DNA of 64,000 nt from NCBI RefSeq assembly GCF_014236655.1, contig NZ_JACMYG010000006.1, positions 62,001-126,000 of the forward strand. Direction: 5' to 3'. Each line of letters begins with the position of its first letter. The first letter of the stretch is position 1. Positions 1 through 9,074 of this stretch are shown here, piece by piece. Below the pieces are notes generated by a model. It was not told the origin of the DNA, did not search any database, and saw only the letters and a list, made by a program, of their open reading frames with translations. Made by a program: the position numbers and the translations under genes. Source of the stretch: Pseudomonas kielensis. Its GTDB lineage: Bacteria; Pseudomonadota; Gammaproteobacteria; Pseudomonadales; Pseudomonadaceae.

Positions 1-1
1 T

Positions 2-1369
2 CAGACGATCAACGTCAACAACCCGGCAACGGGCGAAATTCTGGGCACCGTGCCGAAAATGGGTGCTGCCGAAACTCGTCGTGCGATCGAAGCTGCAGAC
101 AAAGCGCTGCCGGCCTGGCGTGCACTGACCGCCAAGGACCGCGCGAACAAGCTGCGTCGCTGGTTTGAACTGATTATCGAAAACCAGGACGACCTGGCCC
201 GCCTGATGACCCTCGAGCAGGGCAAGCCGTTGGCCGAAGCCAAGGGCGAAATCGTCTACGCCGCCTCTTTCATCGAATGGTTCGCCGAAGAAGCCAAGCG
301 CATCTACGGTGACGTGATTCCAGGCCACCAGCCCGACAAGCGCTTGATCGTGATCAAGCAGCCCATTGGCGTGACCGCTGCCATTACCCCGTGGAACTTC
401 CCGGCCGCGATGATCACCCGTAAAGCCGGCCCGGCATTGGCTGCCGGTTGCACCATGGTGCTCAAGCCGGCTTCGCAAACCCCGTTCTCGGCATTCGCCC
501 TGGCCGAACTGGCCCAGCGTGCCGGCATTCCGGCCGGTGTGTTCAGCGTGGTGTCCGGCAGCGCCGGCGACATCGGCAGCGAACTGACCAGCAACCCGAT
601 CGTGCGCAAGCTGTCCTTCACCGGCTCGACCGAAATCGGTCGCCAGCTGATGGCTGAGTGCGCCAAGGACATCAAGAAAGTGTCCCTGGAGCTGGGCGGC
701 AACGCACCGTTCATCGTGTTCGATGACGCGGACCTGGATAAGGCCGTTGAAGGCGCGATCATTTCCAAATACCGCAACAACGGCCAGACCTGCGTCTGCG
801 CCAACCGCCTGTACATTCAGGATTCGGTCTACGACGCGTTCGCCGAGAAGCTGAAAGTGGCCGTGGCCAAGCTCAAGATCGGCAACGGTCTGGAAGAAGG
901 CACCACCACTGGCCCGCTGATCGATGGCAAGGCCGTGGCCAAGGTCCAGGAACACATTGCTGACGCGATCGCCAAAGGCGCCACCGTCCTGGCCGGTGGC
1001 AAGGTCATGGAAGGCAACTTCTTCGAGCCGACCATCCTGACCAACGTGCCGAAGAACGCTGCCGTGGCCAAGGAAGAAACCTTCGGTCCATTGGCGCCAC
1101 TGTTCCGCTTCAAAGACGAAGCCGAAGTGATCGCCATGTCCAACGACACCGAGTTCGGCCTGGCCTCGTACTTCTATGCTCGCGACCTGGGTCGTGTATT
1201 CCGTGTGGCTGAAGCCCTGGAGTACGGTATGGTCGGCGTCAACACCGGGCTGATCTCCAACGAAGTCGCGCCATTCGGCGGCATCAAGGCCTCGGGCCTG
1301 GGCCGTGAAGGCTCCAAGTACGGCATCGAAGACTACCTGGAAATCAAATACCTCTGCCTGGGCATCTAA
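2..1369 (+). CDS. gabD: Succinate-semialdehyde dehydrogenase (5' end cut by window)
   Basis: NAD(P)-dependent aldehyde dehydrogenase that oxidises succinate semialdehyde to succinate, the second step of GABA breakdown in the cytoplasm. The reading frame is open from base 2 to the stop, so the true start lies before the window; the GTG and ATG near 50-58 are internal. The general-base Glu of ELGGNAPF is codon 689-691 and the nucleophilic Cys of GQTCVCANR is codon 791-793, both intact. The C-terminal GGIKASGLGREGSKYG block is typical of GabD. gabT follows 182 bp downstream on the same strand, as in other pseudomonads, so the pair very likely forms one catabolic unit. The missing part should be only a few dozen residues, because the family is about 480 aa and roughly 455 are present here. 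Confidence 0.95.
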   Translation, partial: QTINVNNPATGEILGTVPKMGAAETRRAIEAADKALPAWRALTAKDRANKLRRWFELIIENQDDLARLMTLEQGKPLAEAKGEIVYAASFIEWFAEEAKRIYGDVIPGHQPDKRLIVIKQPIGVTAAITPWNFPAAMITRKAGPALAAGCTMVLKPASQTPFSAFALAELAQRAGIPAGVFSVVSGSAGDIGSELTSNPIVRKLSFTGSTEIGRQLMAECAKDIKKVSLELGGNAPFIVFDDADLDKAVEGAIISKYRNNGQTCVCANRLYIQDSVYDAFAEKLKVAVAKLKIGNGLEEGTTTGPLIDGKAVAKVQEHIADAIAKGATVLAGGKVMEGNFFEPTILTNVPKNAAVAKEETFGPLAPLFRFKDEAEVIAMSNDTEFGLASYFYARDLGRVFRVAEALEYGMVGVNTGLISNEVAPFGGIKASGLGREGSKYGIEDYLEIKYLCLGI

Positions 1370-1551
1370 GCCCGGCAAGGCATTGCTTCAACCGCAAAGG
1401 GCACGAGAGCGCTGTCCCTTTGCGTGCTTCACACGCAATTTTCTCTGTGGCCGGGAAAGCTGCGGCAGTCGATCATCGCATGCTGCCCAGTTGCCTCCCC
1501 GCCGCATTTTCCTTGAACCACGCCGCCCGATGAGCGGTGAATGAGGACACC

Positions 1552-2829
1552 ATGAGCAAGACTAACGCATCCCTGATGAAACGCCGCGAAGCCGCTGTAC
1601 CGCGCGGTGTTGGCCAGATTCACCCGATCTTCGCCGACCACGCGAAGAACGCCACCGTGACCGACGTTGAAGGTCGCGAGTTCATCGACTTCGCCGGCGG
1701 TATCGCCGTGCTGAACACCGGTCACGTGCACCCGAAAATCATCGCGGCAGTGACCGAGCAACTGAACAAGCTGACTCACACCTGCTTCCAGGTACTGGCC
1801 TACGAACCGTACGTTGAAGTGTGTGAAAAAGTGAACGCCAAGGTTCCAGGCGATTTCGCCAAGAAAACCCTGCTGGTCACCACCGGTTCCGAAGCGGTGG
1901 AAAACGCCGTGAAAATCGCCCGTGCCGCCACTGGCCGTGCTGGCGTGATCGCCTTCACCGGCGCGTACCACGGTCGCACCATGATGACCCTGGGCCTGAC
2001 CGGCAAGGTCGTGCCTTACTCGGCCGGCATGGGCCTGATGCCAGGCGGTGTGTTCCGCGCCTTGTACCCGAACGAACTGCACGGTGTGAGCATCGACGAC
2101 TCGATCGCCAGCATCGAGCGCATCTTCAAGAACGACGCCGAGCCGCGTGACATCGCTGCCATCATCATCGAGCCGGTGCAGGGCGAAGGCGGTTTCTACG
2201 TCGCGCCTAAAGCGTTCATGGCCCGCCTGCGCGAGCTGTGCGACAAGCACGGCATCCTGCTGATCGCTGACGAAGTACAAACTGGCGCTGGCCGTACCGG
2301 CACCTTCTTCGCCATGGAACAGATGGGCGTTGCTGCCGACCTGACCACCTTCGCCAAATCCATTGCTGGCGGCTTCCCGCTGGCCGGTGTGTGCGGCAAG
2401 GCTGAATACATGGATGCCATCGCGCCAGGTGGCCTGGGCGGCACCTACGCCGGTAGCCCGATCGCTTGCGCCGCGGCCCTGGCCGTGATGGAAGTGTTCG
2501 AAGAAGAGCACCTGCTGGACCGCTGCAAGGCAGTGGGCGAGCGTCTGGTGACTGGCCTGAAGGCTATCCAGGCCAAGTACCCGGTGATCGGTGAAGTGCG
2601 TGCCCTGGGCGCGATGATCGCGGTCGAGCTGTTCGACGACGGCGACGTCCACAAGCCTAACGCCGCTGCCGTTGCTGCTGTCGTGGCCAAGGCGCGCGAG
2701 AAGGGGCTGATCCTGCTGTCCTGCGGCACCTACGGCAACGTGCTGCGCGTGCTGGTTCCGCTGACTGCGCCGGACGAGCAACTGGACAAAGGCCTGGCGA
2801 TCATTGAAGAATGCTTCTCTGAGCTCTGA
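1552..2829 (+). CDS. gabT: 4-aminobutyrate aminotransferase
   Basis: PLP-dependent class III aminotransferase that moves the amino group of GABA to 2-oxoglutarate, giving succinate semialdehyde for GabD. It has 425 residues, the normal family length. The PLP lysine is Lys269 in TTFAKSIAGGFP, and the upstream LLIADEVQTGAGRTG carries the cofactor-binding Asp. The ATG at 1552 was chosen because GAGGA (1543-1547) sits just upstream and the protein then begins MSKTN as in homologues; an in-frame GTG at 1537 is less likely. The 182-bp gap after gabD shows no clear terminator, so co-transcription is likely. A strong intrinsic terminator follows at 2853-2881. Confidence 0.96.
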   Translation: MSKTNASLMKRREAAVPRGVGQIHPIFADHAKNATVTDVEGREFIDFAGGIAVLNTGHVHPKIIAAVTEQLNKLTHTCFQVLAYEPYVEVCEKVNAKVPGDFAKKTLLVTTGSEAVENAVKIARAATGRAGVIAFTGAYHGRTMMTLGLTGKVVPYSAGMGLMPGGVFRALYPNELHGVSIDDSIASIERIFKNDAEPRDIAAIIIEPVQGEGGFYVAPKAFMARLRELCDKHGILLIADEVQTGAGRTGTFFAMEQMGVAADLTTFAKSIAGGFPLAGVCGKAEYMDAIAPGGLGGTYAGSPIACAAALAVMEVFEEEHLLDRCKAVGERLVTGLKAIQAKYPVIGEVRALGAMIAVELFDDGDVHKPNAAAVAAVVAKAREKGLILLSCGTYGNVLRVLVPLTAPDEQLDKGLAIIEECFSEL

Positions 2830-2852
2830 TCACCGAGTGTGAATTGGTCCAC

Positions 2853-2881
2853 AAAAAAACCCGCCTAGGCGGGTTTTTTTT
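2853..2881 (+). terminator. Rho-independent terminator after gabT
   Basis: Stem ACCCGCC / GGCGGGT around a tiny TA centre, flanked by seven A on the left and eight T on the right. The symmetry means it could work on either strand, but only gabT points into it closely. Confidence 0.9.
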
Positions 2882-2966
2882 GTCGTTGCCAACACATCGC
2901 TGGCTTTTGGCCTGTATCGAATCAGCTGCATTGTCTATGGTGCAAGGATTGTCCCGGAGTGTCCTG

Positions 2967-4181
2967 ATGAGCACTGTTGATTTACCTGCCGTGCCGCGCG
3001 TGCTGATTGCCGAAGCCGATCCCTGGTCGCGGGACCTGCTCAAGCAGGTGTTGTTGAACGTGCGCTGCGACGCACGGCTGGACCTGTGTGCCGATGGTCA
3101 GGAGGCCCTGCAGCTGCTGGCCGAGCAGTCCTACGACCTGGTGATTGCCGATGGTGAGCTGCCCGGTGTCGATGGCCTGGGCTTGCTGCGCAGTGTGCGC
3201 CAGCGCCGCCGTCATCCGCCGTTGCCGTTTATCCTGATGAGTCACCGCAATGACAGTGCCAGCGTGCGAGAGGCGGTCCAGCTGGCGCCCACGGCGTACC
3301 TGACCAAGCCATTGAACATGCAGGGCCTGACGCTGCGCCTGCAGGGCCTGTTGCTGAGCGCCGGGCAGACGGTTTCCTGCGAGGTGCCGACGCTGGCCCC
3401 AGGCATGACCCTGGCGACCTTTCTTGAGCGGCGACGCGAGCTGGCAGACGGCGCCCCTCTGCTGACCGATGTGCAGCTGGCGGTCAAGCGCAGCCTGAAC
3501 CCCAATGGCCTCGACTTGAGGCTGCTGGAAGAGGAAGTGCGCACGGACCCGCAAATCACCGCCGTGCTGATCGCTGCGGCCAACAGCGCGGCACAGCACC
3601 TGGGGGAGGGGGTGCAGACCCTGTCCCAGGCCCTGCATCGACTTGGCACCGGGCAAAGCATGAACCTGGTGCTGGGCCTGGCTCTCAAGCGCAGTGCGAA
3701 GTTGAGCGACCCGTGCCTGGCCGACTACGCCGAGCGCTACTGGGAGCTGTCGTTGCACACCGCTGAATACGGCCGCACGCTCGCACGGTTACTCGACCTG
3801 GATCAGGAGCGTTGCTACTGCGCCGGCATGCTCCATTGCCTGGGCGACCTGGCGTTGCTGCGCTGTTTGCAGGAGTGGAAGCAGGCCGGCGGCGAGTTGG
3901 ATGACGAGCAGGAGGTGGGTGAAGCGCTGGTGACGTTTGCAGCGGCCTACGGTTCGGCACTGCGCACCCGCTGGCGGCTGCCGCTGGAGTTGCGAGAGCT
4001 GATTGCCGCGGTGTATCGGCTCGGTGGTGGGGTTTATTCCAGGGAAGCCCTGGTGATGAACATGGCCGCCCAGTTGGCGCGCCTGACGGAGCATGAGGGC
4101 GTTGAGGAGCTGGCGAAGAGCCGAACGGCACGTTTGCTCAAGATCGGTTTGCCGGAGCTGATGCGCCTGCGCAAGACCTGA
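2967..4181 (+). CDS. Response regulator with HDOD output domain
   Basis: A 404-residue signalling protein. Residues about 10-125 form a CheY-like receiver: acidic pair after RVLIAEAD, likely phosphoacceptor Asp62 in VIADGELPG, and the conserved Lys in YLTKPLN. Residues about 190-385 match an HDOD domain (LPPNG-like 'SLNPNGLDL', HRLGTGQSMNLVLG, then an HD-like helical bundle). HDOD proteins are usually non-enzymatic scaffolds in signalling; the partner kinase and role are unknown here. The start at 2967 follows GGAG (2956-2959) and removes a 41-residue extension that would run through the gabT terminator. It stands alone between gabT and the convergent desA. Confidence 0.82.
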   Translation: MSTVDLPAVPRVLIAEADPWSRDLLKQVLLNVRCDARLDLCADGQEALQLLAEQSYDLVIADGELPGVDGLGLLRSVRQRRRHPPLPFILMSHRNDSASVREAVQLAPTAYLTKPLNMQGLTLRLQGLLLSAGQTVSCEVPTLAPGMTLATFLERRRELADGAPLLTDVQLAVKRSLNPNGLDLRLLEEEVRTDPQITAVLIAAANSAAQHLGEGVQTLSQALHRLGTGQSMNLVLGLALKRSAKLSDPCLADYAERYWELSLHTAEYGRTLARLLDLDQERCYCAGMLHCLGDLALLRCLQEWKQAGGELDDEQEVGEALVTFAAAYGSALRTRWRLPLELRELIAAVYRLGGGVYSREALVMNMAAQLARLTEHEGVEELAKSRTARLLKIGLPELMRLRKT

Positions 4182-4196
4182 TCGGGCGCAGACCCT

Positions 4197-4222
4197 GTGG
4201 GAGCGGGCAAGCCCACTCCCAC
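4197..4222. repeat. REP-like hairpin between convergent genes
   Basis: GTGGGAG and CTCCCAC (7-bp arms) enclose GGGC-AA-GCCC, a near-perfect 26-bp hairpin. It matches the Pseudomonas REP family also seen at 25647, 36672, 38921 and 47863. Lying between two convergent genes, it may also stop transcription. Confidence 0.75.
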
Positions 4223-4240
4223 GGATCCAGGTTTGGGGCG

Positions 4241-5419
4241 TCAGGCCGGGCGCAGGGAGTAGGTCTTGAGCTGGTGGGCGAAGTCGCGCAGCGATTGAAT
4301 CCCGCTGGCCTCGGCTTCGTGGACCCAGTCCTTGATGGCGGCCAGCATGTCGTGGCCGTTGGAGCTGGTCTTGACCCAGATCTGCTGCAGGGCCAGGCGT
4401 TTTTCGTAGATGACTTTCAGTGCCTGGCTGTGTTCGAGCATGGTCTGGATGCGCACGTGGTGTTTTTCATCCAGCAGGCTGGTCTCCCGCGAGAGCAGGC
4501 GCTTGGCGCGATGGAATTGGTGGCGTACCGAATGGTCGACCTTTTCCAGCTCTTGCTTGACCAGCGGGCCGATCACCAGCTTGCGGTACTGGGCCATGAT
4601 CTGGAAACGATTGTTGAGAATCGCCATGGCGGTGTCCATGTCCAGGTTGCCCTTGCCTTCGACGCGGTGGGCAATGGGTGCAACGCGCTGCACCTTGGCC
4701 AGGCGCAGGAAGCTGAACAGCTGGATCCAGGCCCAACCGAGGTCGAACTCCCACTTCTTCACCGACAGCTTGGCCGAGTTGGGGTAGGTGTGGTGGTTGT
4801 TGTGCAGCTCTTCGCCGCCCACCAGGATGCCCCATGGCACCAGGTTGGTCGCCGCGTCGCGGCATTCGAAGTTGCGGTAGCCGATCGCATGGCCCAGGCC
4901 GTTGATCACGCCGGCGGCCCAGAACGGGATCCACATCATCTGGATCGCCCAGATGGTGATGCCGATGGTGCCGAACAGCAGCAGGTCGATCACCCCCATG
5001 AGCGCCACGCCCAGCAACGGGTAGCGGCTATACAGGTTGCGTTCGATCCAGTCTTCGGGGCAGTTCTTGCCGTAGATGCGCAGCGTCTCGGTGTTCTCGG
5101 CTTCGGCGCGGTACAGCTCGGCGCCTTTGCGCAGGACCGTGGACAGGCCCTTGACCACCGGGCTGTGGGGGTCATCGACGGTTTCGCACTTGGCGTGGTG
5201 CTTGCGGTGGATAGCGGTCCACTCGCGGGTGTTCTGCGCCGTGGTCAGCCACAGCCAGAAGCGGAAGAAGTGTTTCAGGCCGGCATTGAGCTCAAGCGAG
5301 CGATGGGCCGAGTAGCGATGCAGATAAACCGTGACACCCACGATGGTGATGTGGGTCATTAACAGGGTGACTGCCACCAGTTGCCAGGGCGACAAGCCGA
5401 GTAAACCTTCGTACCACAT
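4241..5419 (-). CDS. desA: Membrane fatty-acid desaturase, DesA type
   Basis: Integral membrane di-iron delta-9 desaturase of 392 residues that introduces a double bond into acyl chains of membrane phospholipids. The three histidine boxes are intact: HRYSAH (34-39), HRKHH (71-75) and HNNHH (about 206-210). Hydrophobic segments lie at about 12-32, 50-60 and 135-180. The last 140 residues are an alpha-helical, Arg/Lys/Glu-rich extension with likely coiled-coil character. P. aeruginosa has a very similar protein (PA0286, DesA) beside the same GGDEF/EAL gene and the sulfate transport operon, which supports the symbol. It is transcribed divergently from the GGDEF/EAL gene across about 95 bp. Confidence 0.9.
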   Translation of the reverse strand: MWYEGLLGLSPWQLVAVTLLMTHITIVGVTVYLHRYSAHRSLELNAGLKHFFRFWLWLTTAQNTREWTAIHRKHHAKCETVDDPHSPVVKGLSTVLRKGAELYRAEAENTETLRIYGKNCPEDWIERNLYSRYPLLGVALMGVIDLLLFGTIGITIWAIQMMWIPFWAAGVINGLGHAIGYRNFECRDAATNLVPWGILVGGEELHNNHHTYPNSAKLSVKKWEFDLGWAWIQLFSFLRLAKVQRVAPIAHRVEGKGNLDMDTAMAILNNRFQIMAQYRKLVIGPLVKQELEKVDHSVRHQFHRAKRLLSRETSLLDEKHHVRIQTMLEHSQALKVIYEKRLALQQIWVKTSSNGHDMLAAIKDWVHEAEASGIQSLRDFAHQLKTYSLRPA

Positions 5420-5514
5420 AGGCTATATGGCCCTCGATAAAGAAAAAAACAGCTCGCGCATTATCACTCAGGACACAGATAAAACCAGTCACCCTTTCAG
5501 ATAAGAGTGGCGGG

Positions 5515-7485
5515 ATGTTTCTTTATTCTATAATCCGGAACTTTTTTAGGGACATGGACAGCCGGATGTTTGCCTCTTACCGCGATGCATTGCGTGCAGC
5601 GCTGCTTTATCTGGTGATTTCCTGCGTGTGGCTGGGGATTACTGGTTGTTTATTGAACAACTTATTCGATGATTCTCCTGAGCTTGTCCGCTGGCAACTG
5701 ATCAACGGTTACGTCTGGGTTGTGCTCAGCGCCGGCTTGATCGTTCTTGTGCGGGGAGGCTGGCCGGGTTTTCTCGGACGGGGGGCCGGGTTGAGCCGGC
5801 ACGCTGAGGATCGTGCGCAATTGCGCCAGGCGCAGGCGGTGTTTGATTGCACCCATGAGGGGGTGCTGGTGACCGATCGCCAGCGCAAGATTGTCCACGT
5901 CAATCGCGCCTTCATGGAAATCACCGGTTACCAGCCTGAAGAGGTGTTGGGGCATACGCCCAGCCTGTTCAAGTCGGGTCATCATCCGCCCGATTTTTAT
6001 AAGAAGATGTTTCAGGATCTGGGTCGAGGCGGTCAGTGGAGCGGTGAGATCTGGAACCGGCGCAAAAGCGGCGAGATTTTTCCCCAGTGGCAAACCATCC
6101 GGGTGATCCGCGACGACTGCGGCCAGCTCAGCCATTACGTGGCGGTGTTTTCCGATATCAGTGCGATCAAGGATTCCGAGCATGAGCTCAAGCACCTGGC
6201 GCACCACGACCCGCTGACCGACCTGCCCAATCGCCTGCTGTTCGGCGACCGTGTCGAGCAGGCGCTGGCGTCGGCGCAAATCCACAAGCGCGGCTGTGCG
6301 TTGCTGATGATCGACCTCGATCATTTCAAGATGATCAACGACAGCCTGGGGCACAACGTCGGCGATCGATTGCTCAAGGCGGTGGCGTCGCGCTTGCGCG
6401 AGATGTTCGGCCCAGGCGTGACCCTGGCGCGCCTGGGGGGAGACGAATTTGCCGTGCTGGTGGAGAGCTGTGGGCAACTGGTCCAGGCCGCGGCCCTGGC
6501 GCAACGGATCATCGACGGCCTCAAAGAGCCCTTTGTGATCGACGCCGATCAGTTGTTCATCAATGCCAGTGTTGGCATCAGCCTGTTCCCCAGCGACGCG
6601 CTGAGCGCCGAGCAATTGCTGCGCAACGCCGATTCGGCCTTGTTCAAGGCCAAGAGTGCCGGGCGTAACGACTACGCCCTGTACACCGAAGAGCTGACAG
6701 CCCATGCCCAGCATCGGGTCGAGACCGCCTTCGAGCTGCGCCGGGCGCTGGAGCAGCAGGAGCTGCGGGTCTACTACCAACCGGTCCACGATCTGCGCAG
6801 CCGCCGCCTGATCGGCGTCGAAGCGCTGGTGCGCTGGCAGCACCCGCAGCGCGGCCTGGTGCCGCCGGGCGAGTTCATCCCGATTGCCGAGCGCACCGGG
6901 CTGATCGACGAAATCGACGCCTGGGTGATGCGCCAGGCCTGTCAGCAGATGTGCGCCTGGCAGGACGCCGGCGTGGTGCTGTCATTCATTGCGGTGAACG
7001 TGTCGACGCGTTTGTTCGCCCGGCGCGAACTGTACCAACGCGTCTCCCAGGTGCTGCACGACACCGGGCTGGACCCGGCCTGCCTGGAGCTGGAAGTGAC
7101 GGAAAGTGCGGTGATGGGTGACCCGGAAGTGGCCCTGGAACAGATGCACCGGCTGCGCGAGCTGGGGGTGCGCCTGGCCATCGACGACTTCGGTACCGGC
7201 TACTCGTCCCTGCTGCGGCTCAAGCGCTTGCCGGTGCAGAAACTCAAGATCGACCAGGGTTTTGTCGCCGGACTGCCTTGGGATGACGACGACGCCGCCA
7301 TCGTGCGGGTGATCATCGCCCTGGCGCAAAGCATGGGCATGCAGGTGCACGCCGAGGGCATCGAACACGTCGAACAGGCGGCGTTTTTGCTCGACCAGGG
7401 CTGTGACCTGGGCCAGGGCTACTGGTATGGGCGACCCATGCCGGCAGCCGAGTTGGATTGGGCGCGGGCACCGCTGATCCATTAA
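5515..7485 (+). CDS. Membrane PAS-GGDEF-EAL cyclic-di-GMP protein
   Basis: Up to 656 residues: two N-terminal membrane helices (about 25-45 and 62-85), a PAS domain (about 105-215), a GGDEF domain (about 230-390) and an EAL domain (about 405-650). The signature motifs are intact: RLGGDEF in the cyclase half and VEALVRW plus DDFGTGYSS in the phosphodiesterase half. Either or both activities are possible. It is the positional counterpart of P. aeruginosa PA0285, for which phosphodiesterase activity has, as I recall, been reported (PipA). An alternative start is the ATG at 5554, which still keeps both membrane helices. It lies upstream of oscA but is separated from it by the palindromic promoter region. 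Confidence 0.88.
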   Translation: MFLYSIIRNFFRDMDSRMFASYRDALRAALLYLVISCVWLGITGCLLNNLFDDSPELVRWQLINGYVWVVLSAGLIVLVRGGWPGFLGRGAGLSRHAEDRAQLRQAQAVFDCTHEGVLVTDRQRKIVHVNRAFMEITGYQPEEVLGHTPSLFKSGHHPPDFYKKMFQDLGRGGQWSGEIWNRRKSGEIFPQWQTIRVIRDDCGQLSHYVAVFSDISAIKDSEHELKHLAHHDPLTDLPNRLLFGDRVEQALASAQIHKRGCALLMIDLDHFKMINDSLGHNVGDRLLKAVASRLREMFGPGVTLARLGGDEFAVLVESCGQLVQAAALAQRIIDGLKEPFVIDADQLFINASVGISLFPSDALSAEQLLRNADSALFKAKSAGRNDYALYTEELTAHAQHRVETAFELRRALEQQELRVYYQPVHDLRSRRLIGVEALVRWQHPQRGLVPPGEFIPIAERTGLIDEIDAWVMRQACQQMCAWQDAGVVLSFIAVNVSTRLFARRELYQRVSQVLHDTGLDPACLELEVTESAVMGDPEVALEQMHRLRELGVRLAIDDFGTGYSSLLRLKRLPVQKLKIDQGFVAGLPWDDDDAAIVRVIIALAQSMGMQVHAEGIEHVEQAAFLLDQGCDLGQGYWYGRPMPAAELDWARAPLIH

Positions 7486-7732
7486 GACGCAGGTGCCTGA
7501 GTCCGGGGCTGTGCTGCAGCCCCGGATCAGCACGCGTGTGCGCCGTCAGCTCGAAACACAGCCCACAAAACCGCCAGGTCCGCGCAAGTCCTTGCTCGGG
7601 CTAAAAATACCTTTCAGTTATATAAACATTCTTAAATAGTATTTTTAAGAATATCCACGGCTATCTACTATTGCTCCCAAGCCACCAGCAGTGCCGCCAC
7701 TGCGAGGCACTTCTCATTTCAGGAGCAGCACC
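7486..7732 (+). promoter_or_regulatory. Upstream region of the oscA-sbp-cysTWA unit
   Basis: No gene is visible in these 247 bp. The AT-rich core (about 7615-7660) stands out from the GC-rich surroundings and contains a perfect inverted repeat, ATTCTTAAA (7628-7636) and TTTAAGAAT (7644-7652), with a 7-bp spacer. The position fits an activator site for a sulfur-starvation regulator such as CysB. The RBS of oscA, AGGAG, lies at 7721-7725. Confidence 0.6.
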
Positions 7733-7915
7733 ATGAGCGCATCCCTACGTAGCGTTGACGGCCATGACGAAGCCACCATCTTGCGCGAGATCCAGAGCGC
7801 CCTGCGTGATCTGCGCTTTGGTGCGGTAGAGATCACCGTGCACAACGCCCAGGTGGTTCAGATCGAGCGCAAGGAAAAATTCCGCCTGCAGAACCCGGGC
7901 AACAAGCCGAGCTGA
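7733..7915 (+). CDS. oscA: OscA-like small protein (DUF2292)
   Basis: A 60-residue cytoplasmic protein of the DUF2292 family: short helix (EIQSALRDLRFG), then VEITVHNAQVVQIERKEK, then a basic tail. In pseudomonads the same small gene immediately precedes sbp. OscA has been linked to organosulfur use and to chromate tolerance, which fits sulfate-pathway control, but its biochemical role is not established. The ATG at 7733 has AGGAG eight bases upstream. It is 75 bp ahead of sbp with no terminator seen, so it is probably the first gene of the sulfate uptake operon. Confidence 0.85.
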   Translation: MSASLRSVDGHDEATILREIQSALRDLRFGAVEITVHNAQVVQIERKEKFRLQNPGNKPS

Positions 7916-7990
7916 GGCGCGGCGTCGCGGGCAACCCGTTTCCAGAAATCCATAAGAACAGCCAACACTAAAAATTTCAGGAGCTCCACC

Positions 7991-9004
7991 ATGTCGTCGA
8001 TTCGCCGTTACGCTTTGGCCGCTCTGGCCAGTGCCATTTTTGCCGGTTCCGCGGTTGCCAAGGATTACGAGTTGCTGAACGTTTCGTACGACCCGACGCG
8101 TGAGCTGTATCAGGACTACAACGCAGAATTCATCAACTTCTGGAAGCAGGAGCATGCCGGCGACAATGTGAAGATCCAGCAGTCCCATGGCGGCTCCGGC
8201 AAGCAGGCGCGGGCGGTGATCGATGGTCTGCGGGCCGACGTAGTGACCCTGGCGCTGGCCGGTGACATCGACGAAATCGCCAAGCTGGGCAAGACCCTGC
8301 CTGCTGACTGGCAGAAGCGTCTGCCCGAGGCCAGCACCCCCTACACCTCGACCATCGTGTTCCTGGTGCGCAAGGGCAACCCCAAAGGCATCAAGGACTG
8401 GGGCGACCTGACCAAGAACGGTGTTGAAGTCATCACCCCGAATCCAAAAACCTCCGGCGGCGCCCGCTGGAACTTCCTGGCGGCCTGGGCCTACGGTCTC
8501 AAAGCCAATGGTGGCGACGAAGCCAAGGCCAAGGAATACGTACAGACCCTGTTCAAGCACGTTCCAGTGCTCGATACCGGTGCTCGCGGCTCGACCATCA
8601 CCTTCGTCAACAATGGTCAGGGTGACGTGTTGCTGGCCTGGGAAAACGAAGCCTTCCTGGCGCTCAAGGAAGAGGGGGGGGCAGACAAGTTCGAAATCGT
8701 CGTGCCTTCGCTGTCGATCCTCGCCGAGCCGCCGGTCGCAGTCATCGACAAGAACGCCGAGAAAAAGGGTAACGCGCAGATCGCCGAAGCGTACCTCAAG
8801 CACCTGTACAGCCCGGCAGGCCAGGAAATTGCGGCGAAGAACTTCTATCGTCCACGTGACAAGGACGTGGCTGCCAAGTACGCCAAGCAGTTCCCGACCC
8901 TGGACCTGGTCACCATCGACAAGGACTTCGGTGGCTGGAAAACCGCCCAGCCGAAATTCTTCAATGACGGCGGTGTGTTCGACCAGATTTACCAGGCACA
9001 GTAA
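7991..9004 (+). CDS. sbp: Periplasmic sulfate-binding protein
   Basis: Solute-binding protein of the sulfate/thiosulfate ABC importer, 337 residues. It has a Sec signal peptide ([14 protein letters not shown], likely cleavage after AVA at about residue 23). The mature start [17 protein letters not shown] and the [16 protein letters not shown] loop are hallmarks of Sbp/CysP. A good RBS (AGGAG, 7979-7983) precedes the ATG. It is encoded with CysT, CysW and CysA downstream, but a hairpin in the 70-bp gap may lower expression of the membrane part relative to this abundant protein. Confidence 0.95.
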   Translation: MSSIRRYALAALASAIFAGSAVAKDYELLNVSYDPTRELYQDYNAEFINFWKQEHAGDNVKIQQSHGGSGKQARAVIDGLRADVVTLALAGDIDEIAKLGKTLPADWQKRLPEASTPYTSTIVFLVRKGNPKGIKDWGDLTKNGVEVITPNPKTSGGARWNFLAAWAYGLKANGGDEAKAKEYVQTLFKHVPVLDTGARGSTITFVNNGQGDVLLAWENEAFLALKEEGGADKFEIVVPSLSILAEPPVAVIDKNAEKKGNAQIAEAYLKHLYSPAGQEIAAKNFYRPRDKDVAAKYAKQFPTLDLVTIDKDFGGWKTAQPKFFNDGGVFDQIYQAQ

Positions 9005-9023
9005 TCTTAAATTGCTATCAACG

Positions 9024-9047
9024 AGCCTCGGATTTACCTTCGGGGCT
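9024..9047 (+). terminator. Weak hairpin between sbp and cysT (possible attenuator)
   Basis: AGCCTCG (9024-9030) pairs with CGGGGCT (9041-9047), allowing one G-U pair, around a 10-base loop. It is followed by TTTGTTGTG, a poor U tract. This suits partial termination or protection of the sbp mRNA 3' end rather than full arrest. Confidence 0.5.
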
Positions 9048-9074
9048 TTGTTGTGTTCTTGACCAAGGACTTTT

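Noticed and set aside
1429..2781. Long open frame on the minus strand opposite gabT
   Set aside because: It mirrors a well-supported gene, has a His/Gln/Gly-skewed composition typical of antisense frames in GC-rich DNA, and shows no family motif or RBS.
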